A program made the translations under genes and the position numbers. Below the pieces are notes generated by a model, which saw only the letters and a program-made list of their open reading frames with translations, had not been told where the DNA came from and made no database searches. From Hyphomicrobiales bacterium (GTDB taxonomy: Bacteria > Pseudomonadota > Alphaproteobacteria > Rhizobiales > Aestuariivirgaceae): a stretch of DNA of 64,000 nt. Positions 18,678-28,954 of this stretch are shown here, in pieces; position 1 is the stretch's first letter; the number at the start of each line of letters is the position of its first letter. Location: the NCBI GenBank assembly GCA_016185245.1, contig JACPNZ010000039.1, positions 1 through 64,000 of the forward strand, written 5' to 3'.

Positions 18678-20204
18678 TCAGCCCTCGTTCACCATGTGGC
18701 CGATGTTCCTGTAGGCTTCCGGGTTCATCGACTTGAGCGCGAAGCCCCAGATGAGGCCGACAACTATGATCGCCAGACCCACATAGGGAATACTGTTGGC
18801 GAAGGCGCTGGTGCCGCCGAAGGTCGCAAGGTTGGCGACGAGGAGATAAACCAGCCAGATTTGCGCAACCAAGGAGACGAACGGTGCCACAACCGTCGAG
18901 ATGACGTTGCCGCCGCCCGCCTTGCGGAAGTAGTTCCAGATGGCAACCGACACGATCGCCTGGAGCACCAGCAAGAGCCCGGTGCCGAGAATGGCGAACA
19001 GGGTGTAAATGCCGAGATAGGCCTGGGCGTTGGGATCGCTCCAGCCGTTGAACACGCCATAAAGAACGACCCAGACCGCCGCCAGAACCGACTGCACCAG
19101 CGAAGCCACGTGCGGGCTGCGGAACGTCTTGTGGGTGGCACCCATGGCCGCGGGGATGACGCCCTCGCGGCCCAGCGAATACATGTAGCGCGAGGCCGTG
19201 TTGTGGAAGGCCATGCCGCAGGCGAAGGAGCTGGTGAGGATGAGGACGCTCATCAACTGCATGGCCCAGCCGCCGACGAACTGTTCGATGGGCGCGAGGA
19301 AGAAGTTGCCGGAGTCGCCGACGGCCTTGGCCAGCATGTCGCCTTCGGTTGCATAGGCCGAGACGGCGGCCCAGCTGACCAGCGTGTAGAACACGCCGAG
19401 CCCGATGACCGAGAGATAGAGCGATCTCGGCACGATGCGCTTGGCATCGCGCGATTCCTCGGCGTAGTTGGGCGCCATCTCGAAGCCCACCCACGACCAG
19501 AAGGCCATGAAAATGCCGACGGCGGCGGCACCGGCCGGGATGGCGACATCGCCGACCTTCTGCTCGGCGACCGGCACGGTCACACTAAACACATTGAGCG
19601 CTTCCAGCGAGAAGCTCGTGCCGGTCTTGGCCGTGGCCACCCCGAACCCGAAGATCGCCAGCATCAGAACTTCGAGGACCAGGGCGACGCCAAGAACGGC
19701 GACCGAGAGTTTCACGTCGCGATAGCTGAGCACCGCCGTCAATGCGATCATGAAAATCGCCAGCACGATCCACGGCACATTTATGCCGAGATGCGCGGCG
19801 ATCCAGGAATTGCCGAAATAGGCGAAGAGCCCGGTCAGCGAGGCTTCGAACACGCTATAGCAGGCGAGCGAGGAAATGCCCGCCGACATGCCCACTTCGC
19901 GGCCAAGACCCTGGCTGATGAAGGAGTAGAAACCGCCGACCGTCGAAACCTTCGCGGCCATCGCCGCATAGCCGATCGAGAAGATGGTGAGCACGATGGT
20001 GGCCAGCGCGAAGGCAGCCGGCGTGTGGATGCCGATGCCATAGCCCGCCGCGAAAGGCACGTTGCCGAGCATGGCGGACATCGGCGCCGCACCGGTCACC
20101 GTGAGAAAAAGCACGCCGATCAAGCCGACGGCTCTGGAGTGCAAGAGATCGACGGTCTTTATGCTCGAGACATTGATCGTGGATAAATCACCATGTTGAG
20201 CCAT
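18678..20204 (-). CDS. APC superfamily amino acid/amine permease
   Basis: Multiple TM segments; VGLIGVLFLTVTGAAPMSAMLGN, FYSFISQGLGREVGMSAG, SWVGFEMAPNYAEESRDAKRIVPRSLYLS. Confidence 0.9.
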   Translation of the reverse strand: MAQHGDLSTINVSSIKTVDLLHSRAVGLIGVLFLTVTGAAPMSAMLGNVPFAAGYGIGIHTPAAFALATIVLTIFSIGYAAMAAKVSTVGGFYSFISQGLGREVGMSAGISSLACYSVFEASLTGLFAYFGNSWIAAHLGINVPWIVLAIFMIALTAVLSYRDVKLSVAVLGVALVLEVLMLAIFGFGVATAKTGTSFSLEALNVFSVTVPVAEQKVGDVAIPAGAAAVGIFMAFWSWVGFEMAPNYAEESRDAKRIVPRSLYLSVIGLGVFYTLVSWAAVSAYATEGDMLAKAVGDSGNFFLAPIEQFVGGWAMQLMSVLILTSSFACGMAFHNTASRYMYSLGREGVIPAAMGATHKTFRSPHVASLVQSVLAAVWVVLYGVFNGWSDPNAQAYLGIYTLFAILGTGLLLVLQAIVSVAIWNYFRKAGGGNVISTVVAPFVSLVAQIWLVYLLVANLATFGGTSAFANSIPYVGLAIIVVGLIWGFALKSMNPEAYRNIGHMVNEG

Positions 20205-20291
20205 GAGGCCCCTCCCTGCGTTGTCGCGTCAACTTCCCCCCAACGGACCATGGTCCGGTTTCCGGACTCGCGCCACGCTGGTCTTCCGACA

Positions 20292-21005
20292 TTATGAACT
20301 AAATTGTTGTTTTGCCAAGCCCATCATGGCAATCAGCTCGGCGCTCGACATGACGTGGCAGTAGATCATGTTGATGATTTCGAGTTCCTTGCGGTGCAAC
20401 TCGTCGGTTGCCGCAGCGCAGCAATCCTCCAAGACGACGACGCCGTAGCTTTCATCGGCGAGACTGCGGACCGTCGAGGAGATGCACTGGTCGGTGAAAA
20501 TCCCACAGCAGATGACGTTGCGGATGCCGAGATTGTGCAGAATGAGCCGGAGGTTGGTGCCGGTCAAAGCCGAGTCGGTGGTCTTGGTCACGGTGATCTC
20601 GTCGCCCACCGGCTGCACGGCATTAACCAATTGCGAGGGCGGATCATCCTTGGGAAGCAATAGGTTATTCCAGCCGGGGAGCTTCTGGGAGAGCGACCGG
20701 TCGCGGCCGTCTTTGGTATGGCAGGCGATGCGGGCGAACAGGCATTCGAGCCCCGCGCCGCGCGCCAACTGCAACATTTTCGCGGTGTTGGGAATGACCG
20801 ACTGGTGCATCCGCTGATGAAAGGGCGTCCACTGATCATAGCGGCGCTGCTCGGCGGGCGTGAGGGTCACCCGGTCGGGCCGCTCCAGGTAGGTGTTCTG
20901 CACATCGATGACGAGCAGTGCGGTCTCCCTGACCGGCAGCACCAGATCATCGGGCTCCGGGGCGCCATCGTAGTAGAGAGAGCGGAATGAAGTCTTCCAC
21001 GACAT
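20292..21005 (-). CDS. Isochorismatase-family cysteine hydrolase
   Basis: ALLVIDVQNTYL; KTTDSAL; CGIFTDQCISSTVRSLADESYGVVVLEDCCAA. Confidence 0.9.
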   Translation of the reverse strand: MSWKTSFRSLYYDGAPEPDDLVLPVRETALLVIDVQNTYLERPDRVTLTPAEQRRYDQWTPFHQRMHQSVIPNTAKMLQLARGAGLECLFARIACHTKDGRDRSLSQKLPGWNNLLLPKDDPPSQLVNAVQPVGDEITVTKTTDSALTGTNLRLILHNLGIRNVICCGIFTDQCISSTVRSLADESYGVVVLEDCCAAATDELHRKELEIINMIYCHVMSSAELIAMMGLAKQQFSS

Positions 21006-21016
21006 GGAGCTGATCC

Positions 21017-21439
21017 TCAGAACCGGAAGATGAAGAGGCCGCGCTCGTCATAGGTGGCGGCGGCCTCCTCGATGAAGGAGGCGATGCGGTTTGCCTTGTA
21101 GGTGTCGCGCATCAGGCGGGCGGCGTCGACGAGCTGCTCCTTGCTCTTGGCCCGGCCGGGACGCAGCAGTTCGTAGACCTGCATCACCACGTCCTGGGGC
21201 ACGTCCACCAGTTCGGCGGCGCGCTCGAAATTGAGGGCGAGTGTCGGGCGGCCAGCGGACCGGGCGATCTCGGCCTGGGCCATCAGCGCCTCAGGCGTGA
21301 TGCGCAGGTCTTCCATCTCGATCTCGCCCGCCAGCACCGCAGCAAGCGTGATATCGGCGAGAGTTAGCCCACGTTTGCCCTTCACTTCGCCGGGCCGGGT
21401 TTCGGCCAGGGGATAATCGGCCCGTGTCAGCCCGCTCAT
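21017..21439 (-). CDS. Diol/glycerol dehydratase small subunit (PduE/DhaB3-like)
   Basis: YPLAETRPGEVKGKRGLTLADITLAAVLAGEIEMEDLRITPEALMAQAEIARSAGRPTLALNFERAAEL. Confidence 0.93.
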   Translation of the reverse strand: MSGLTRADYPLAETRPGEVKGKRGLTLADITLAAVLAGEIEMEDLRITPEALMAQAEIARSAGRPTLALNFERAAELVDVPQDVVMQVYELLRPGRAKSKEQLVDAARLMRDTYKANRIASFIEEAAATYDERGLFIFRF

Positions 21440-23706
21440 GACTTGGCTCCCATAAAAGCGACTTCGATCTCTTCGGGCGCTGCCCCTTCCTCGGTGATCC
21501 CTGTCTCGATGGCATAGATCAGGGCCACCCGGGCATGGTAGCGCGAGCCCATGGCCTCGCCGCGCGTCGGCACCACCACCGGGTCCGGCATTTCGCCCAG
21601 CCCATAGGCCGCCGCATTGGCACCCAGCCCACGATAGTGCTCGATCCTGGTGATCGGCGCGTTGGAAAAGAGTTCGAGATTGTTGTGCGGCAGGCGATCA
21701 CGCTGGTGGATCACCGCCGTGCCCTTGGCCTGCAAGCCAATGCCAACGCCGGAACCCGAAAGCCTCGCCGCCGACAGGCCGAGGAATGACGTATCGGCCG
21801 TATGGCGGAAGCGCACGATGCGGGGCCTGAGGCCACGGGCCGCTATGGCGCCGGTCATCGCCGCCAGCACCTCAGAGAGCCGATGGCCGCCGGTCGTCTG
21901 GAACAGTTTGAGGCCGAAGGCCGGGCTGATGCCGATGACGATCTCCTTTACATCGTTCCCCGGTCCGGCTGGACCGAGGCTTCTATAACGGATGCGCCGC
22001 GCCTCATCCTTCTCATGCAGCGCCTCGGAGCGCAGCACTTCCTTCTGGTCGAGCACGTCGCGGATCGCATTGACTTCCAGGCGGCGAGGCTCCGACATAC
22101 GGTAGCCCGAGCCCGGACCCAGATAGTCGTTAGGATCGTTGACGGCACTTATCACGCGGCCGCCGCGCACCATGGCCGAGGTCTGCAGATAGTCGCCGGA
22201 AAGCCGGAGTTTCACCACGTTGAGCAGGTTCTCCGCCTCCTCGCCAAAGCCGCGCGTCGCCAGCGCCTTGATGACATCGATCACGGTGACGCCGCGGGCC
22301 TTGATCGCCTCGCTGATGAAGGAGACATCTCGGGGGCCGAAGCTGCGGGTCTCGTCGGAGCCGGACGCGACGATGACGCTCGCCTTCATGTCGGCGGTGG
22401 GCCTGGCGAGCCCCAGCTCCTCATAGACCGCAGAAAGTGCCTCCACGGCGCGGCTGCGCAAATCGAGGGCGCGCGACTCAGGCAACGGCGTCAAACCGCC
22501 ATCGGCCTCGAAATCGCGCTGCAAAACCAAATAATCCTCGAGTTCCTCGCCGTTGATCAGCGAGGGATTGAAGGAGTTGTCATAGGCCAGAATCGAGCCC
22601 ATGCCGGAGCAGATCAGGTCGGAGCCGGCCACCAGGAAGGGCCAGATCTTGGCGCCCAGGCGGATTTCGGATTCAGTCGAGCGCGCGTCATTGCCCGAGG
22701 CGCATTCGAGGTCGAGCCACACGGCGATGAGATTTTCCGCCATCAGCTCGCGCACACCTCCCGGCATGGTGGCGGTCAAGGGCGCTCCGTCGATGCCGCC
22801 GTTCTGGGTGCCCTGCACCCCCATGCCGCGCTGCAAGCAGAGGCAGCGGGCCTCGAGATAGAGGAGCGACTTCGACTCATGAAAGCCCATCAAGAGTTCC
22901 GAGCCCGCCCCTGAGGTGCAGCGCATCTTGATGCCGCGCGAGGCATAGGCCGCGGCGAGGAAGGCTTTGGACCAGGGCGTGTCGTCGCCATCGGTGAAAC
23001 TCTTCTCGGTGCCGTAGACCGACACCGTCTCGGCATAGGAGGTAAACCCCGCCATGCCGATCCTGAGTTCCTCGGCCTCCTCGCTCGAACACTGGAACAG
23101 GGTGCCCCAGCGCCCGACCGCTCCCCCAACCGCGCAGGCGACCGCATTGGACCAGGCATTGCGCGAGACCCGCATGGTGGTCTCGATCTCGTCGAAGCCG
23201 AAAGCAACCGCGGTTGCCGCATCGGCGGCCAACTGCAAGGGATCGTCCTTGGCGTTGGTGACGTGGGCCTGGTTGCCCGGCGTCTTCCTTGCCCGCATTT
23301 TGGAATAGGCAAAGGCGATCTCGAGAGCATTGAGGCGGGAAACGACGTCAGCAAGTTTGGCCGGGGTCATGCCATGGGCGAGACGGGTCAGGGTTTCGCG
23401 CGGCACATGCATATCGACCAGCATGCGGGCGACTTCCCTCGAGTCCATCGCCATGGCCTTGGGGGCCATCGCCGGATCGATATGATGGCGGGCGATGAAG
23501 CGATCGATCATGTCGAAGTCGTGTTCGAGGACGCCGTCCATGCTGGCCACCCGGCCGCCGGCGATGGCGATTGCCGATTTCGGATCGGCCGGGCTCGAAA
23601 AGGCGGAAAAGCCATTGGCGGCATCCTCGGCGGCGAACTTGTCGAGCCGCAGCGGGCGCTCGTCCCAGTCGGCATAGCGCTTCCAGCGGTTCGGCGTGTC
23701 GTTCAT
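21436..23706 (-). CDS. B12-type diol dehydratase, fused large and medium subunits (PduC-PduD-like)
   Basis: RARKTPGNQAHVTNAKDDPLQLAADAATAVAFGFDEIETT, SYAETVSVYGTEKSFTDGDDTPWSKAFLAAAYASRG, LDLECASGND, then a medium-subunit-like domain (EIVIGISPAFGLKLFQTTGGHRLSEVLAAM...GIGLQAKGTAVIHQRDRLPHNNLELFSNAP). Confidence 0.95.
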   Translation of the reverse strand: MNDTPNRWKRYADWDERPLRLDKFAAEDAANGFSAFSSPADPKSAIAIAGGRVASMDGVLEHDFDMIDRFIARHHIDPAMAPKAMAMDSREVARMLVDMHVPRETLTRLAHGMTPAKLADVVSRLNALEIAFAYSKMRARKTPGNQAHVTNAKDDPLQLAADAATAVAFGFDEIETTMRVSRNAWSNAVACAVGGAVGRWGTLFQCSSEEAEELRIGMAGFTSYAETVSVYGTEKSFTDGDDTPWSKAFLAAAYASRGIKMRCTSGAGSELLMGFHESKSLLYLEARCLCLQRGMGVQGTQNGGIDGAPLTATMPGGVRELMAENLIAVWLDLECASGNDARSTESEIRLGAKIWPFLVAGSDLICSGMGSILAYDNSFNPSLINGEELEDYLVLQRDFEADGGLTPLPESRALDLRSRAVEALSAVYEELGLARPTADMKASVIVASGSDETRSFGPRDVSFISEAIKARGVTVIDVIKALATRGFGEEAENLLNVVKLRLSGDYLQTSAMVRGGRVISAVNDPNDYLGPGSGYRMSEPRRLEVNAIRDVLDQKEVLRSEALHEKDEARRIRYRSLGPAGPGNDVKEIVIGISPAFGLKLFQTTGGHRLSEVLAAMTGAIAARGLRPRIVRFRHTADTSFLGLSAARLSGSGVGIGLQAKGTAVIHQRDRLPHNNLELFSNAPITRIEHYRGLGANAAAYGLGEMPDPVVVPTRGEAMGSRYHARVALIYAIETGITEEGAAPEEIEVAFMGAKS

Positions 23707-23823
23707 GGGAGGGTACTCCTCGAAGGCGGTCACTATCGCCCAATTGCGCCCCTGCTCCAAGTCCCGGCGCTGGACAGTCCGCCCCGCCCCATGCAAGCTT
23801 TCAGCAACAGGGGACAGACGCAG

Positions 23824-24711
23824 ATGGCCAACATCACCGCCGATCTTGCAGTAAAGGGCGAGCTTCGCCTTGGGGAATCGCCCATCTGGCATGTGGCCCG
23901 GCAATGCCTCTATTGGATCGACCTCTATGATCCGGCCCTGTTCCGACTGGCTCCGGGCATGGCGGCACCCGAACGCCGAGCGCTGGCGCTCGTTGCCCCT
24001 ATCGGTTCGGCAGTGGCGACCGACGATTCCGGCTGCCTCATCCTCAGCCACCGCGACGGCCTGTCGTTGCTCGATCTCGAGACCTTGGCGTTGACGCCCT
24101 ACGCCCATCCCGAAGCCGGCCGCGATGGGGTCATCTACAACGATCTCAAATGCGACCGCTGGGGCAGGTTGTGGGTTGCGACCTCGCACGCCGTTGAACG
24201 CGATCCGCGCGGCGCCCTGTGGTGCGTCAAAGATCGTTCCACCATGGCGCTGGGTGACGTGGGCTTTCCCATCGGCAACGGGCCGGCCTTTTCGCCCGAT
24301 GGACGGCTTCTCTATCTCAACGACAGTTTCAACCGCCAGACCTTCGTCTATGACATCGCCGCGAGCGACCTGCACCCGCGCAACCGCCGGGTCTTCGCCA
24401 CCTATACGGAAGAGGAAGGCCTGCCCGACGGTCTCACCATCGATGCCGAAGGCTGCATCTGGACGGCGCAATGGACGGCCGCCCGGGTGATCCGCTTGAG
24501 CCCCGCCGGCGAAAAACTGCTTACCGTTCACGTCCCCTCGTTCCATGTGACCAGCGTCTGCTTCGCTGGCGCCGATCTCCGCGACCTCTACATCACCACG
24601 GCACGCGACGGGCTCACGCCCGAACAGCTCGACCGCTTCCCCCTTTCCGGCAGCCTGTTCCGCCTGCGCTCAGACGTGCCGGGTCTCGCCGAACCGCTGT
24701 TCCGTCTGTAA
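23824..24711 (+). CDS. SMP-30/gluconolactonase family protein
   Basis: GESPIWHVARQCLYWIDLYDP, DGVIYNDLKCDRWGRLWVAT, LYLNDSFNRQTFVYD. Confidence 0.9.
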   Translation: MANITADLAVKGELRLGESPIWHVARQCLYWIDLYDPALFRLAPGMAAPERRALALVAPIGSAVATDDSGCLILSHRDGLSLLDLETLALTPYAHPEAGRDGVIYNDLKCDRWGRLWVATSHAVERDPRGALWCVKDRSTMALGDVGFPIGNGPAFSPDGRLLYLNDSFNRQTFVYDIAASDLHPRNRRVFATYTEEEGLPDGLTIDAEGCIWTAQWTAARVIRLSPAGEKLLTVHVPSFHVTSVCFAGADLRDLYITTARDGLTPEQLDRFPLSGSLFRLRSDVPGLAEPLFRL

Positions 24712-24732
24712 GACACCACGCGGAGGAACCCA

Positions 24733-25956
<1,224 letters not shown>

Positions 25957-25959
25957 TCT

Positions 25960-27096
25960 TCACGGCGCCTCGAGGATCATGGCGATGCCCATGCCGCCGC
26001 CGATGCATTGGGTGGCAAGCGCCCGCCTGGCCTTCTGACGCCTGAGCAATTGCGCAGCCTTGCCGACGAGGCGGCCGCCGGTTGCCCCCAAGGGATGGCC
26101 GATGGCGATAGCACCACCGTCGATGTTGAGCTTCTCTTCTGGAATATCGAGTTCGCGGCGGCAGGCTTCGGCCTGGGCGGCGAAGGCCTCGTTCATTTCG
26201 ACAATGTCGATGTCCTTGATGGTAAGCGAAGCCCGGGCCAAGGCCTTGCGGGTCGCTCCAATGGGACCGAGCCCCATGGTCGCCGGGGCACAGCCCGAAA
26301 CCGCGAAGCTGGCGATCCGCGTCAGGGGTTCCAGCTTGTGGCGCTTGGCGAAATCGCCCGAGCAGACGAGGAGCGCCGTCGCCCCATCGGTCATCGGCGA
26401 GGATGACCCGGCTGTCACCGTGCCGTCGGCCAGGAAGGCGGTCTTCAGTTCACTGAGCTTCTCGGCCGAGGTGTCGCGCACGCAGCCGTCCTCGGCTACC
26501 GCCTGACCGGCAAGCGTGAAGGGTGCGATCTCGGCGGCAAGTCGCCCGTCCTTCTGGGCGGCCCGGGCTTTCATGTGGCTCGCCAGCGCAAAGCGGTCCT
26601 GGTCGGCCCGCGTCAAGCTATAGAGTTTGGCGACACGCTCGGCGGTCAGGCCCATGTTGAGGTAGCTTTCGACCACCGGCGCAGTCCAGGAGGGATGCGG
26701 CAGCGGATTGAAGCCCATCATCGGCACCCTCGACATGCTTTCGGTGCCGCCGGCGATGAAAGCCCCGCCCGCCCCCATGGCCAGCATGCCGGCCGCCATC
26801 TGCACCGCTTGCATGGACGAGCCGCACCAGCGATTGACGGTCGCCCCGGCCGTCGTCTCGGGCAGCCCCGCCAGGAGGCCTACGATGCGGCCCATATTGA
26901 GCCCCTGCTCGCCCTCCGGGAAAGCGCAGCCCCAGACCACGTCCTCGATCTCCGCACCCGGCACTCCCGTCCGTGCCAGGAGTTCGCGGATCACATGGGC
27001 GCCCAGATCCTCGGGCCGGACGCCGGCAAGAGCGCCCTTCCTGGCAAAGGTGAAGGGGGTGCGGACATAGCCGGCGATAAGAGCGTGATCGGTCAT
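25960..27096 (-). CDS. Thiolase (acetyl-CoA acyltransferase)
   Basis: VNRWCGSSMQAVQMAAGMLAMG, EMNEAFAAQAEA, NIDGGAIAIGHPLGATGGR, QCIGGGMGIAMI. Confidence 0.95.
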   Translation of the reverse strand: MTDHALIAGYVRTPFTFARKGALAGVRPEDLGAHVIRELLARTGVPGAEIEDVVWGCAFPEGEQGLNMGRIVGLLAGLPETTAGATVNRWCGSSMQAVQMAAGMLAMGAGGAFIAGGTESMSRVPMMGFNPLPHPSWTAPVVESYLNMGLTAERVAKLYSLTRADQDRFALASHMKARAAQKDGRLAAEIAPFTLAGQAVAEDGCVRDTSAEKLSELKTAFLADGTVTAGSSSPMTDGATALLVCSGDFAKRHKLEPLTRIASFAVSGCAPATMGLGPIGATRKALARASLTIKDIDIVEMNEAFAAQAEACRRELDIPEEKLNIDGGAIAIGHPLGATGGRLVGKAAQLLRRQKARRALATQCIGGGMGIAMILEAP

Positions 27097-27592
27097 GGGG
27101 CGTTCCTCGGCGTGGAATCGCATACTGCCACGCCCGGCGCGCCTCCTAAAGCCATCGATAATGTGGATACAACCCTTCCGGTCCATTCCCGGTCCGGCGG
27201 ATCCGCACGGTCCTGGATACCGCGTGGCAAACCTGGAACACCCAGGGATGCAAGTGACGCTTGCAGAACTGCGCCGCCGCCGGCGCGGCGATATCGCGGG
27301 CGATCTTTGCCGCGGAGCGCCATGGGCGGCTCGATGAGGCCCGGGGGCAAGGGCTCTGCCGGCACGAGTTCATCGCCATCGCTACCAACAGGAAGGCCTG
27401 CGTTAAGGTGTAAGCGAATCGTGGACCGCCGATCGTGACTTCTCCCGCCTTCCCAACCTCAGGAATGAACCGCAATCCTCTGGCCTCGTAAGATACGCCG
27501 GAGCTTGCGGAACCCGGTGCCTGCCAATCGTCGATGACGCAGCCCCGCTGGAACATCTTGGCGCGGGCCAAATTTAATCTACAGTTGCACCC

Positions 27593-27901
27593 ATGACTTG
27601 GCGCATCGGACAAGCCCTCAGGCTGGCATTGGCGCTGTTGCTTTTGATGGTGGCAACAGTGCCGGCTCCACCGGAGCAAATGCAGGACTCGCAACCCACC
27701 GCGATGGCCAGCGCTTCGAGTTGCGGCTCCTGCACGGCGATGCCGTCGGCCATGAGAGGTTGCGCCCAGGGCCAATGCGCTGTTTCAGCCGTGGTGACGG
27801 AGGTAGGCGGCCTGCCAACTCCCGCTCATGTGCACTGTTCCGGTGGGCCATCCATCCCCACCTGTCAATTTGAGTACCGACCGCCGCTCCGCCCCGCCTA
27901 G
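27593..27901 (+). CDS. Small secreted/membrane Cys-containing hypothetical protein
   Basis: N-terminal hydrophobic segment; CGSC...C...CAQGQC pattern; upstream of the BNR-like gene. Confidence 0.4.
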   Translation: MTWRIGQALRLALALLLLMVATVPAPPEQMQDSQPTAMASASSCGSCTAMPSAMRGCAQGQCAVSAVVTEVGGLPTPAHVHCSGGPSIPTCQFEYRPPLRPA

Positions 27902-27972
27902 GCTCTCCAGTCCGACTGGCCGGCGAATCATTGCCGCCACACCTGGAGCTTCACCTTGAAGGACACATCGAC

Positions 27973-28830
27973 ATGAGAATATCCCAATTCCTGTTCTGCA
28001 CCCTCGCCACGTTCGGTAGTATTGCCGGAGCCTCCGCAGAAACTCTCAAGAACCTCGCAAGCCAAACGCATTACCATGGGATTGCCTTTGTCAAATCCGG
28101 ATCGGCCGAACTGCTGTTGGCCACGCATCAGGGCCTGTTTGCGGTGAGCCGATCCGGCGAGGCCACTCGGGTTTCCCCGGTTCATGATTTCATGGGTTTC
28201 TCGCCCGATCCCGCCAACCCCCTCGTCTACTTTGCCAGCGGTCATCCGGCGGAAGGAGGTAACTCCGGTTTTCTCAGATCGGCCGACGGTGGCGCAACCT
28301 GGTCGCAGCTTTCGACCGGACTGAACGGCCCGGTGGATTTTCACCAGATGACGGTGAGTCCTGCCGATGCCACGACGATCTATGGCGCCTACGGCAGCAT
28401 TCAGGTGAGCCATGACGGCGGCCAGAGCTGGGCGGAAGAGGGTCCGGCACCGGTTGGCCTCATCGCCATCGCCGCTTCACCCGTTGACCGAAACCGTCTC
28501 TACGCCGCCACCAAGTCGGGGCTGATGCTCAGCAGTGACGGCGGGAACGGCTGGACCACATTCGCCTTCGACGGCGAAACGGTGGCCACCGTGGCGGCCG
28601 GCGGAGACGGCACGCTCATGGCCTTCGTCCTCGGCCGTGGCCTCATGCGCGGCAAGGACGGAGCTGCCGGCGACTGGTCGCCGCTTTCCAACGATTTCGG
28701 CGATTCGATTCCGCTGCACATCGCCCTCGATCCGGCCAACCGGCAGCACATGGCCCTGACGACCCAAAAGAATGAGGTCCTCGAAAGCTCCGACGGCGGC
28801 GCCACCTGGGCTCCCTTCGCCGGGCAATAG
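27973..28830 (+). CDS. Exported BNR/sortilin-like beta-propeller protein
   Basis: Signal peptide MRISQFLFCTLATFGSIAGASAE; SADGGATWSQLS, SHDGGQSWAEEG, SSDGGNGWTTF, SSDGGATWAPF repeats. Confidence 0.8.
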   Translation: MRISQFLFCTLATFGSIAGASAETLKNLASQTHYHGIAFVKSGSAELLLATHQGLFAVSRSGEATRVSPVHDFMGFSPDPANPLVYFASGHPAEGGNSGFLRSADGGATWSQLSTGLNGPVDFHQMTVSPADATTIYGAYGSIQVSHDGGQSWAEEGPAPVGLIAIAASPVDRNRLYAATKSGLMLSSDGGNGWTTFAFDGETVATVAAGGDGTLMAFVLGRGLMRGKDGAAGDWSPLSNDFGDSIPLHIALDPANRQHMALTTQKNEVLESSDGGATWAPFAGQ

Positions 28831-28832
28831 GT

Positions 28833-28925
28833 GGGCAGCAAGAGCGCCACGATGTAGGCGATCCCGATCGTCTGGTTCACCGCCGGGCCGGCCCTGCCCT
28901 TGTCGGGATCGCCGGCGATCATCGC
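28833..28925 (-). pseudogene. Diverged fragment of the hppA 3' coding end
   Basis: Reverse-strand GDPDKGRAGPAVNQTIGIAYIVALLL versus [26 protein letters not shown] of the intact hppA; roughly 80-85% nucleotide identity by eye. Confidence 0.75.
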
Positions 28926-28954
28926 CAGCCCTCATGCGGCCTTGCAAGCGCCGG

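Noticed and set aside
17830-20186. Long ORFs overlapping the SDR and permease (554 aa on -, 524 aa on +)
   Set aside because: Shadow frames without recognisable motifs; SDR and APC permease frames are unambiguous.
21436-24546. Full 1036-aa ORF as the dehydratase
   Set aside because: The N-terminal about 280 aa is a shadow frame of the divergent SMP-30 gene; homology begins at MNDTPNRWKRYADWDERPL (start 23706).
27146-27775. Minus-strand 209-aa ORF between thiolase and BNR genes
   Set aside because: No family recognised and an atypical composition; could be degraded DNA but not supportable as a gene.
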